This document shows, piece after piece, positions 57,132-64,000 of a DNA stretch of 64,000 nucleotides (positions within the stretch are counted from its first letter, which is position 1; each line of letters begins with the position of its first letter). Location of the stretch: NCBI RefSeq assembly GCF_009767585.1, contig NZ_WSNW01000001.1, positions 2,014,090 to 2,078,089 on the forward strand. Reading direction: 5' to 3'. A model generated the notes under the pieces. It was not told the origin of the DNA. It did no database searches and was given only the letters and a program-made list of their open reading frames with translations. Both the position numbers and the translations under genes were made by a program. The stretch is from Coprobacillus cateniformis (GTDB lineage Bacteria; Bacillota_I; Bacilli_A; Erysipelotrichales; Coprobacillaceae).

Positions 57132-58562
57132 ATGATGAACATTCAAGAAAAAGCGGGTCGTATATTAGAATTTGTTGGTGGAAAGGACAATGTCACATAT
57201 GTGACATATTGTATGACAAGATTACGTATTACACCTAAAGATAAAGGACTGATTCAAGATGAAGACATTCAGAAAATGACAGGTATTGTTGGAACAAAAA
57301 CAGTTGGAACACAATATCAAATTATTATTGGATCAGAAGTAGAAAATGTTTATAAAGAATTATGCCAAATTGCTGGCTTTGAAATTCATGAAGGAATTGA
57401 TGAGATTGTGGATGATATATCTCAAAAGAAAGAGAAACTAACACCAAAATCTATTTTAAATAATGTACTAGATGTGATTGGCGGATGTGTGGCTCCTATG
57501 TTACCAATTATTACTGCGGCTGGTTTGGTGAAACTGATTGTTGCGGTATTAGGGCCATCTATGTTGAATATCATGAGTGAAACAAGTGATTTCATGCGCT
57601 TACTCACATTTGTAGGAGATGCGGGATTTTATTTCTTCCCCATTTATGTGGCTTATGCAGCAGCTAAGAAGTTTCAAACAAATATTCCTATGGCATTATT
57701 TATTGCTGGTGTGTTACTACATCCAACTTTAATAGAAATTGTCAATACTGGTGAAGCATTTACCGTTTATGGAATCCCTATGTATTTAACAACATATTCA
57801 TCTAACTTTGTTTCTATGATTTTGATTGTGTGGATGATGTCTTATGTTGAAAAAGGTTTAAACAAAGTTATTCCAAATGCTTTAAGAGCATTACTCTTTC
57901 CCTTATTGACATTATTAATTATGTTACCAATTGCATTGTGTATATTAGGACCAATTGGAGCGATTTTAGGAAAAGGAATAGCAGATGGATTGGTAAGTTT
58001 ACATACATTGGTAGGACCTTTCTCAATTGCTATTATTGCAGCTTGTTGGCCATTGTTAATTGTTACTGGAATGCATCAGGCTTTAATTGCAATTGCGTTA
58101 ACATATATTGCAACAATGGGATTTGATAATAGTATCTTAGTCGGTGCATTTATTTCTAATTATCCTATGATTGCAATTGGTTTAACATATTTAATGAAAT
58201 CTAAGGGAGCTGAAGAAAAAGGAAATGCCTTAACTTCATTTGTGACGCTTACAATTGGTGGAATTAGTGAACCGACTCTATTTGGTATTATATTGAGATA
58301 TAAAAAGGCAATTTTGTATATGTTAGCAGGTGGTTTTGCAGGAGGATTTTATGCAGGTTTAATGAATGTAGCTGTTTACTTTGTAGGTTCAGGAAATATT
58401 GCAATTGCACTAGGCTTTGCAGGTGAGAACGCAAACAGTTTACCACAGGGAATTATTGCTTGTGTGATTGCATTTGTTTTGACACTTTCCTTAGCGATGA
58501 TTTTTGGATTTGATGATAAAAAGGAGGGAAGAAACAATGATTCAGTTATTAGTACAAAGTGA
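57132..58562 (+). CDS. PTS glucose-superfamily EIIBC component (beta-glucoside/sucrose/MurNAc type)
   Basis: A 476-aa fused EIIB-EIIC. The EIIB phospho-Cys is residue 27 in 'VTYCMTRLRITPKDKG'; the EIIC (about 110-470) has 'VIGGCVAPMLPIITAAGLVK', 'MHQALIAIALTY' and 'GGISEPTLFGI', the family's substrate-site motif. The phosphate donor is the separate EIIA. The substrate is uncertain; the ChbG-type deacetylase next to it points to an N-acetylated disaccharide. ATG 57132 follows AAAGGAGAG. It overlaps the chbG start by 26 nt. Confidence 0.92.
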   Translation: MMNIQEKAGRILEFVGGKDNVTYVTYCMTRLRITPKDKGLIQDEDIQKMTGIVGTKTVGTQYQIIIGSEVENVYKELCQIAGFEIHEGIDEIVDDISQKKEKLTPKSILNNVLDVIGGCVAPMLPIITAAGLVKLIVAVLGPSMLNIMSETSDFMRLLTFVGDAGFYFFPIYVAYAAAKKFQTNIPMALFIAGVLLHPTLIEIVNTGEAFTVYGIPMYLTTYSSNFVSMILIVWMMSYVEKGLNKVIPNALRALLFPLLTLLIMLPIALCILGPIGAILGKGIADGLVSLHTLVGPFSIAIIAACWPLLIVTGMHQALIAIALTYIATMGFDNSILVGAFISNYPMIAIGLTYLMKSKGAEEKGNALTSFVTLTIGGISEPTLFGIILRYKKAILYMLAGGFAGGFYAGLMNVAVYFVGSGNIAIALGFAGENANSLPQGIIACVIAFVLTLSLAMIFGFDDKKEGRNNDSVISTK

Positions 58563-59334
58563 TGATTATGGAATTACGCCTGGTGTTTCAGCTGGAATTA
58601 GAGAAGGTATTCAAAACGGAATCATTAGAAATACTGGAATATTTATCAATATGCCTTGTTCCTATCAGGCGGCACAAGATATTAAAAATATGGATGTTTG
58701 TTTAGGAATAGATATTAATTATGTGTGTGGGAAACCAGTCAGTGATCCCAAACTTATTCCTCATCTCGTTGATGAAAATGGAGATTTTTATAAATCAACA
58801 GATATTTCTCAAAAACATAAAATAGTGTCTTATGAAAATCTTATCACAACATTTGAAATCGATCCTTATCCTTATCATGAAATCTACCTAGAGACAGAAA
58901 ATCAAGTCAAAAGATTTATTGAGATTATAGGTCGTTTACCAGAGTATATCCATCCCCATTCATTATTGACACCAAATACATATAAAGCAGCGCAGAAAAT
59001 TGCTCAAAAATATGGAATTTATCATTCAATGGATATGATGTTACACTATCCTTGTTTACCAACAACATTCATGGGTACAAAAGGAAGCAACTTACAAGAT
59101 CAAATAGATATTGATATTACAAAGCATTTGCTTGAAGATGATTTACCTGTATTAAAAAACAATCAAACCTATTATTATATTGGACATTGTGGTTATATTG
59201 ATTATCAGTTGTTTGAAGAAACAACATTAACATTAAGAAGAATAAAGGATTTACAAGCAATGCTTGATAAAGATATTATCTCTTATATTCATAATCATGA
59301 TATAAAATTAATCACTTATAAGAATTTAAAATAA
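58537..59334 (+). CDS. chbG: ChbG/YdjC-type carbohydrate deacetylase
   Basis: A 265-aa YdjC-family enzyme. The metal-binding Asp pair is in 'VQSDDYGITPGVSAGIREG' (residues 5-23), His in 'YIHPHSLLTP', and another His in 'YIGHCGYIDY'. In Escherichia coli the homologue deacetylates chitobiose-6-phosphate and related sugars, needed to induce or feed the pathway. Here it would act on a PTS-imported acetylated disaccharide phosphate. AGGAGGGAAG precedes ATG 58537, within the end of the EIIBC gene. Confidence 0.85.
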   Translation: MIQLLVQSDDYGITPGVSAGIREGIQNGIIRNTGIFINMPCSYQAAQDIKNMDVCLGIDINYVCGKPVSDPKLIPHLVDENGDFYKSTDISQKHKIVSYENLITTFEIDPYPYHEIYLETENQVKRFIEIIGRLPEYIHPHSLLTPNTYKAAQKIAQKYGIYHSMDMMLHYPCLPTTFMGTKGSNLQDQIDIDITKHLLEDDLPVLKNNQTYYYIGHCGYIDYQLFEETTLTLRRIKDLQAMLDKDIISYIHNHDIKLITYKNLK

Positions 59335-59841
59335 ATGAAAAGAAGACATGAACTTATATGAAATTATATAATTATTATAGATAATAAGAAAAATGAGTTT
59401 ATATGAGTAGAGGGATTATTTCTTTAGAAAGAATTACAAGTCAAATGACTCAGAACATAAAAATAAAAGAAAGAATTTCGCTGTTTTGTCTGATTATTTC
59501 TTTTACTACTTTTGCACCATAGAAAGAACTTTCGTAGGAGACTATGTGATTATGTTTTAGGCTATAATGATATCGTCACAAAGCAGAAGTCGTTTATTGA
59601 AATACATATGGCTTCAATAAAGAAAGTTCCAAGATAATTTTCTTGCATATTATAATATTGAAAGAGAAGAAAAGCAAAATGAGAATCATATCAAACAATT
59701 GTTCAGAAAAATATTCAGATAATTCAACATATTGGTTAGAACAATGCTCTTTTAAACAGTTAGATAAAGTATTTGATTTATCAGAATATAATCTATCAAG
59801 AATTTAAGAATTACATTTTGAACAATTGAAAATAAGTGACT
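59335..59841 (+). other. Gene-free stretch with possible decayed coding remnants
   Basis: Between chbG and the terminator at 59842 there is no intact gene. A 39-codon ORF (59403-59522, 'MSRGIISLERITSQM') has no SD. The stretch near 59755-59807 reads 'FKQLDKVFDLSEYNLSRI', which looks like the tail of an AraC-type HTH after a stop. I take this as the remains of a lost gene, but identity is uncertain. Confidence 0.35.
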
Positions 59842-59880
59842 AAGGAAAGCTCTTAAAATAAGAGATTTCCTTTTATTTTC
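59842..59880 (+). terminator. Strong terminator
   Basis: AAGGAAA-CTCTTA (59842-59855) pairs with TAAGAG-TTTCCTT (59859-59872), one mismatch, then TTATTTTC. Confidence 0.82.
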
Positions 59881-59950
59881 CGTATATTCGCATATCATTA
59901 TTCGTCATTTTGGACGTGTGAAAAAAGTGTAGAAATTTATCAAAATAGCA

Positions 59951-59979
59951 TTGACGAATTATCTGAAAGCGGTTATATT
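59951..59979 (+). promoter_or_regulatory. Promoter of the cellobiose-type EIIC operon with overlapping cre-like site
   Basis: TTGACG (59951-59956) and TATATT (59974-59979) are spaced 17 bp. TGAAAGCGGTTATA (59964-59977) matches the cre pattern with one change, lying over the spacer and -10, so CcpA repression is likely. Confidence 0.65.
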
Positions 59980-59988
59980 AAATATGTA

Positions 59989-60019
59989 ATACGAAATTAC
60001 GTATAGTATTCGTAAATAC
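59989..60019. promoter_or_regulatory. Two palindromes, candidate IclR operators
   Basis: ATACG-AAATTA-CGTAT (59989-60004) and GTATT-CGTA-AATAC (60006-60019) follow the promoter and precede the EIIC gene. The IclR-family regulator gene in the same operon (61459) is the likely binder; this is inferred from position. Confidence 0.5.
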
Positions 60020-60040
60020 GGATAAGAGGAGGAAAAGGAA

Positions 60041-61372
60041 ATGGGGTTATCCGAAGCTGCAACTGAGAAGTTGCTCATTATTGCTGATAAAATCAGTAAT
60101 CAAAAATATATGAGTGCTATCAAAAATGCGTTCTCAACATTAATGCCTGTCATTATTACTGGAGCATTTTGTACACTTGTTACAAATGTTATTTGTTCTA
60201 CAACAACAGATGGAATTTCTTTGGCTAAAGTATCAGGATTTGCTTGGCTAGAAGTTTTATCACCTATCTTCAATGCTGCAAATTATGCAACATTAAACTT
60301 TTTTACAATTGGAGCAGTTGTCCTTATTGGGTTAGAACTTGGTAAGAAAAATGGTATTAATACATTTGCTCCAGCTGTTATCGCATTGTGTTCATATGTT
60401 GCTTGTTGTCCTACAACAATTGACTTTACACTAGAAAGTGGGGATATTATTCAAGTTGCAGATGTTTTTGGTAAGAACTATACTGCTGCAAGAGGATTAT
60501 TCTTAGGTATGGTTATTGCTATGATATCTGTTGAATTCTTCTCATGGTTTGTTAAATCTGGAAAATTAAAAATTTCAATGCCAGATTCAGTACCAGGAAA
60601 TGTTGCAACATCTTTCAACGTGTTATTTCCAGCTATGATCACTATTATTTTATGTTCAGCAGTTAATTTTGGTGTCACTCAACTGACTGGAATGACTTTA
60701 TATGACATTATTTATACAATGTTACAAAAACCATTAGAAGCTGTTATGCAAGGCTTACCTGGATTATTGATTTTAATGTTAGTTGCTCAATTATTTTGGG
60801 TTATTGGTATTCATGGTAACCAAATTATTAAACCAGTTCGTGAACCATTGCTGAATGCTGCAATTATTGCTAACACTGATTTGGTTAACTCTGGAAATTT
60901 TGTACGAGGTGATTTAAATATTATCAATATGTCATTTTGGGATGTTTACATGTCTATGGGTGGTTCTGGTGTGACTATTGGTTTGGTTGTTGCAATTTTC
61001 TTATTCTCTAAACGTGAAGATTATCGAGGAATTGCCAAGCTCTCTCTTGCTCCTGGTATCTTTAATATTAATGAAACAATGACATTTGGTTTGCCAATTA
61101 TGTTAAATCCTATTATGGCTATTCCATTTATTATTACACCATTAATTACTGGAGCAATTGCTTATTTCTTGACAGTTATAGGATTTGCTGATGTTTTGGT
61201 TTATGCTATTCCATGGACAACACCACCAATCTTAAGTGCCTGGTTAGCCACTGGTGGAAGTATGACAGCTGTCATTACTCAATTGCTTTGTATTGCTGTA
61301 TCAATTTTGATTTACATTCCATTTGTTATGGCAGCAAATAAACAACAATTGAAAAATGCTGAAGCAGAATAA
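60041..61372 (+). CDS. PTS cellobiose/lichenan-family EIIC component
   Basis: A 443-aa permease of the lactose/cellobiose (CelB/LicC) EIIC family. The N-terminal 'LIIADKISNQKYMSAIKNAF' is typical; 'WVIGIHGNQIIKPVREPLL' and 'FNINETMTFGLPIMLNPI' are core family signatures (substrate site His and Glu). Its EIIA and EIIB partners are not encoded in this window, so they lie to the right of the window or are shared. With UxuA and GH1 next to it, the substrate may be an aldobiouronic acid. AGAGGAGGAAAAGG precedes ATG 60041. Confidence 0.92.
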   Translation: MGLSEAATEKLLIIADKISNQKYMSAIKNAFSTLMPVIITGAFCTLVTNVICSTTTDGISLAKVSGFAWLEVLSPIFNAANYATLNFFTIGAVVLIGLELGKKNGINTFAPAVIALCSYVACCPTTIDFTLESGDIIQVADVFGKNYTAARGLFLGMVIAMISVEFFSWFVKSGKLKISMPDSVPGNVATSFNVLFPAMITIILCSAVNFGVTQLTGMTLYDIIYTMLQKPLEAVMQGLPGLLILMLVAQLFWVIGIHGNQIIKPVREPLLNAAIIANTDLVNSGNFVRGDLNIINMSFWDVYMSMGGSGVTIGLVVAIFLFSKREDYRGIAKLSLAPGIFNINETMTFGLPIMLNPIMAIPFIITPLITGAIAYFLTVIGFADVLVYAIPWTTPPILSAWLATGGSMTAVITQLLCIAVSILIYIPFVMAANKQQLKNAEAE

Positions 61373-61377
61373 ATATG

Positions 61378-61402
61378 ACCACCCTAAGGGTGGTTTGTAT
61401 TT
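61378..61402 (+). terminator. Terminator-like hairpin after EIIC
   Basis: ACCACCC (61378-61384), TAA, GGGTGGT (61388-61394), then TTGTATTT. Compact GC-rich stem; probably separates EIIC from the following genes partly. Confidence 0.75.
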
Positions 61403-61458
61403 ATGTTTAGATAGACCTATGATATGATTATGTTATATATAAAGGATGTGATATTACC

Positions 61459-62220
61459 ATGAAATTAAACAGAACATTATTAAGAGCTATTGATATTTTA
61501 GAACTTCTTTCAAAAAGTAAAGAGGGATATACTCTAGCTCAATTATCGTCTATGTTAGATTCTCCCAAATCAAGTATCTTCGATATTATGAAGACACTTG
61601 TTTACAAAAACATGGTTATTGAAGATAATCAGTCAGGTATAACAAAATATAAAATAGGTCTTCAATCTTTTTTAATTGGAAGCAGTTATTTAAATGATAC
61701 AGATATCGTCAATATAGCTAAAAACGATTTAATTGATTTAGCAAATAGAATGCAGGCAACAACATTTATGTCAATATTAGATGATGATATGGTGACATAT
61801 CTATATAAGTATGAATCAGAAAAAACAATCATCACGACTGCTAATATTGGAAGTCGCCGTTCTATTCATTCATCAGCACTTGGAAAAGTTATGGTTGCTT
61901 TTGGAACAGATGAAGATTTAAAGAGAGCTATTCAAAGAACAGATTTTGTTGCTTATACAGAATATACAATTACATCTGTTGAAAAGTATTTAGATCAACT
62001 TAAAGAAGTAAGAATAAAAGGATATGCTAAAAGTGATCGTGAAGATACATTACAGCAAGTTGCAGCAGCTGCACCAATCAGAAATCATGATGGTAAAGTC
62101 ATTGCAGCAATCAGCTGTGTTGGTTTTTATGAGAGCCAAATTGATTTAGATGATTTAGGGTTAGTAGTTAAGGATGTTGCTGATAAAATTTCAGTAAAAC
62201 TTGGTTACACTCTTGGGTAA
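61459..62220 (+). CDS. IclR-family transcriptional regulator
   Basis: A 253-aa IclR protein. The N-terminal winged HTH includes 'TLAQLSSMLDSPKSSIFDIM' (residues 25-44). The C-terminal effector domain includes 'GSRRSIHSSALGKVMVAFG' and 'DREDTLQQVAAAAPIRNHDGKVIAAISC' (split). IclR members often sense uronate or KDG-like acids (KdgR), which fits uxuA downstream. AAAGGATGTG precedes ATG 61459. It lies between the EIIC and uxuA genes and probably governs the palindromes at 59989. Confidence 0.9.
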   Translation: MKLNRTLLRAIDILELLSKSKEGYTLAQLSSMLDSPKSSIFDIMKTLVYKNMVIEDNQSGITKYKIGLQSFLIGSSYLNDTDIVNIAKNDLIDLANRMQATTFMSILDDDMVTYLYKYESEKTIITTANIGSRRSIHSSALGKVMVAFGTDEDLKRAIQRTDFVAYTEYTITSVEKYLDQLKEVRIKGYAKSDREDTLQQVAAAAPIRNHDGKVIAAISCVGFYESQIDLDDLGLVVKDVADKISVKLGYTLG

Positions 62221-62235
62221 AAGGGGTATAAAAAT

Positions 62236-63270
62236 ATGAAAATGACGTTTCGTTGGTATGGCGAAGATGATTCAGTGACTTTAGAGAATATTAAACAGAT
62301 TCCTAATGTGACAGGAGTTGTTAGTGCTATTTATGATATACCTGTTGGTGAAGTTTGGCCAATAGAGAGAATACAGGAACTAAAAAAAGTTATTCATAAT
62401 GCTGGCTTGGAATTAGAAGTGATTGAAAGCGTACCAGTTCATGAGGATATAAAATTAAAAAGAAATGATTATCAAAGATATATTGATAATTATAAAGAAA
62501 CAATTAGAAATTTAGCAAAGTGTGGAATCAAATGTATTTGTTATAATTTTATGCCAGTTTTTGATTGGACAAGATCATCAATAGATCACCAATTAGCTGA
62601 TGGTTCATATGCTTTGGTTTATTATAAAGAAGAAGTGGATCAACTTGATCCAACAAAACTAAGTTTACCAGGGTGGGATGCATCTTATTCTGTTGAAGAG
62701 GTTAGTGAATTGATAGAGGCCTATAAAATTCAAGGAGAAGAAGGGCTATGGGAAAATTTACAATATTTTATTGAAGAAATTTTGCCAGTTGCAAGTGCTT
62801 GTGATGTCAATATGGCCATTCACCCAGATGATCCACCATGGTCAATTTTTGGAATACCAAGAATTATTACAAATGAAAAAAATCTAGATAGATTTCTCAA
62901 TTTATATGATGATATTCATCATGGTCTCACATTATGTAGTGGCTCATTAGGGTGTGCTACGTTCAATGATATGCCAAAATTAATTAGGAAATATGGAGCA
63001 ATGAAAAGAATTCACTTTGCACATGTCAGAAATGTGAAATTATTGGCAGATGGTTCTTTTGAAGAAAGCGCTCATTATTCAAGTTGTGGATCACTTGATA
63101 TGGTTGAATTAATGAAAGCATATATAGAAACTGGTTTTGAAGGTTATATAAGACCAGATCATGGACGGATGATTTGGGGAGAAAAAGGAAAACCAGGTTA
63201 TGGTTTATATGATCGTGCACTTGGAGCTATGTACTTAGGTGGGATTATTGATGCTTTGAAAGGAAAATAA
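62236..63270 (+). CDS. uxuA: Mannonate dehydratase
   Basis: A 344-aa UxuA-type mannonate dehydratase. The N-terminus 'MKMTFRWYGEDDSVTLENIKQ' (split) is the family hallmark. 'YNFMPVFDWTRSS', 'VNMAIHPDDPPWSIFGIPRI', 'LTLCSGSLG', 'RIHFAHVRNVK' and 'YIRPDHGRMIWGE' provide the His, Cys and Asp metal ligands. It converts D-mannonate to 2-keto-3-deoxygluconate, the substrate of KdgK at 15.7 kb. UxaC and UxuB, which would make mannonate from glucuronate, are not in the window. SD AAGGGG precedes ATG 62236. Confidence 0.95.
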   Translation: MKMTFRWYGEDDSVTLENIKQIPNVTGVVSAIYDIPVGEVWPIERIQELKKVIHNAGLELEVIESVPVHEDIKLKRNDYQRYIDNYKETIRNLAKCGIKCICYNFMPVFDWTRSSIDHQLADGSYALVYYKEEVDQLDPTKLSLPGWDASYSVEEVSELIEAYKIQGEEGLWENLQYFIEEILPVASACDVNMAIHPDDPPWSIFGIPRIITNEKNLDRFLNLYDDIHHGLTLCSGSLGCATFNDMPKLIRKYGAMKRIHFAHVRNVKLLADGSFEESAHYSSCGSLDMVELMKAYIETGFEGYIRPDHGRMIWGEKGKPGYGLYDRALGAMYLGGIIDALKGK

Positions 63271-63271
63271 G

Positions 63272-64000
63272 ATGAAAAGAAGAATAAAGTTACCTGATGA
63301 TTTTTTCTTAGGGGCTGCTGCCAGTGCTTGGCAGACTGAAGGTTGGACAGGAAAAAAAGAACATCAAGATTCATATATAGATTTATGGTATAAAGAAAAT
63401 AAAGATGTATGGCACAACGGTTATGGGCCAGCAATTGCTACGGATTATTATCATCGTTATCAGGAAGATATTGGTTATATGAAAGAGATTGGCATGAATT
63501 GTTATCGAACATCACTCAATTGGTCAAGATTTTTAATTGATTATGAGAATGTGATTGTTGATGAAGATTATGCTGCTTATTATGATGCTATGTTAGATGA
63601 ATTGATTGCTCAAGGGATAGAACCAATGGTATGTTTAGAACATTATGAAATACCAGGTGAATTATTCAAAAAGTATGATGGATTTGCCAGCAAACATGTG
63701 GTTGACTTATTTGTAAGATATGCTGAAAAAGCATTTCAAAGATTTGGACATAAAGTGAAGTATTGGTTTGCTTTTAATGAACCTGTGGTTGTTCAAACAA
63801 GAATTCATTTAGATGCTTTACGTTATCCATTTTATCAGGATAGTAAAGCATGGATGCAGTGGAATTATAACAAGGCTCTTGCCACAAATATGATTATGAA
63901 AGTTTATAAGGAAGGTGGTTATCGCATTGATGGTGGCAAGTTTGGGACAATTGTCAATGTAGAAACAGCTTATCCTAGAGGTAATAGTCCTAGAGATTTA
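63272..64000 (+). CDS. Glycoside hydrolase family 1 protein, N-terminal part (runs off right edge)
   Basis: 243 codons of a GH1 enzyme, open to the window end. The start MKRRIKLPDDFFLGAAASAW fits the family's FLWG-A-S-A signature, and 'YWFAFNEPVVV' contains the acid/base Glu. Nucleophile and phosphate-site residues lie beyond the edge. It would hydrolyse the disaccharide imported by the EIIC at 60041, releasing a uronic acid for the UxuA pathway. It differs strongly from the GH1 at 9381. ATG 63272 is 1 nt after the uxuA stop, with AAAGGA in the uxuA end. Confidence 0.9.
   Translation, partial: MKRRIKLPDDFFLGAAASAWQTEGWTGKKEHQDSYIDLWYKENKDVWHNGYGPAIATDYYHRYQEDIGYMKEIGMNCYRTSLNWSRFLIDYENVIVDEDYAAYYDAMLDELIAQGIEPMVCLEHYEIPGELFKKYDGFASKHVVDLFVRYAEKAFQRFGHKVKYWFAFNEPVVVQTRIHLDALRYPFYQDSKAWMQWNYNKALATNMIMKVYKEGGYRIDGGKFGTIVNVETAYPRGNSPRDL

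Noticed and set aside
59403..59522. 39-codon ORF after chbG
   Set aside because: No ribosome-binding site, no recognised motif, and surrounding sequence shows several frame breaks; treated as part of a decayed region.
1..64000. CRISPR arrays, tRNA or rRNA genes, insertion sequences
   Set aside because: No regularly spaced direct repeats, cloverleaf candidates or transposase frames were noticed; the ORF6N region is the only phage- or island-like part.

Overview
The window is AT-rich, compact DNA of a fermentative, host-associated low-GC Firmicute. The density of PTS operons, PRD regulators, ABC/TetR cassettes and small membrane proteins suggests an Erysipelotrichia-like gut bacterium (Coprobacillus/Thomasclavelia/Catenibacterium type). 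That placement is inferred from gene style only, because no rRNA or other phylogenetic marker is present. I saw no tRNA, rRNA, CRISPR array or intact insertion sequence.

Layout. 1-5.4 kb: a divergent BglG/MtlR-type regulator (cut by the left edge) faces a fructose-family PTS (IIA, IIB, IIC) with a GH38 alpha-mannosidase. 5.5-11.8 kb: a PHP phosphatase, an ACT protein, two unrecognised proteins, an alpha/beta-hydrolase that lacks its nucleophile serine, a GH1 phospho-glycosidase and a DUF2262 protein. 11.8-12.4 kb: a compact type I toxin-antitoxin-like cassette with a 30-aa holin-like toxin and a convergent small RNA. 12.4-15 kb: an SDR, a preQ1-I riboswitch with queT, and an AI-2E-family exporter. 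15-26 kb: a glycosaminoglycan-disaccharide locus. Eda, KdgK, DhuI and DhuD run leftward. A mannose-family PTS, unsaturated glucuronyl hydrolase (GH88), GH35 beta-galactosidase, a discoidin-like protein and a RegR-like LacI regulator run rightward. The shared AGTAAAC operator half-site recurs at both ends of this locus.

26-33 kb holds housekeeping and export genes: DUF3284, MarR with a FUSC exporter, XRE-AbrB with an ABC-2 exporter, aminopeptidase P and an XRE membrane protein. 33.4-39.7 kb is a coherent system of transaldolase, PRD regulator carrying IIB- and IIA-like domains, ascorbate-family IIB and IIC, and split transketolase. It looks like import of a sugar that enters the pentose phosphate pathway. 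39.8-46.3 kb is a leftward defence and resistance region: AlkC/AlkD-like protein, TetR, VOC protein, chloramphenicol acetyltransferase, and a NUDIX / response regulator / ABC / histidine kinase operon. 46.5-53.6 kb: oligoendopeptidase F, small membrane proteins, an Rgg-type regulator, and a TetR-controlled three-gene ABC exporter. 53.6-55.5 kb: an ORF6N-domain gene preceded by a decayed tandem copy of itself.

55.6-59.3 kb is a glucose-family PTS operon (IIA, LicT-type antiterminator, IIBC, ChbG-type deacetylase). It has a CcpA cre site and two RAT/terminator switches, the second one overlapping the 3' end of the antiterminator gene. 60-64 kb: a cellobiose-family IIC, an IclR regulator, mannonate dehydratase UxuA and a GH1 enzyme cut by the right edge, consistent with use of a uronic-acid-containing disaccharide.

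The glycosaminoglycan locus and the UxuA locus both lead to 2-keto-3-deoxygluconate, which KdgK and Eda at 15-16.7 kb would convert to pyruvate and glyceraldehyde-3-phosphate. Regulation is unusually readable: paired inverted repeats flank most regulators, and terminator-like hairpins recur inside operons between transporter and enzyme genes.
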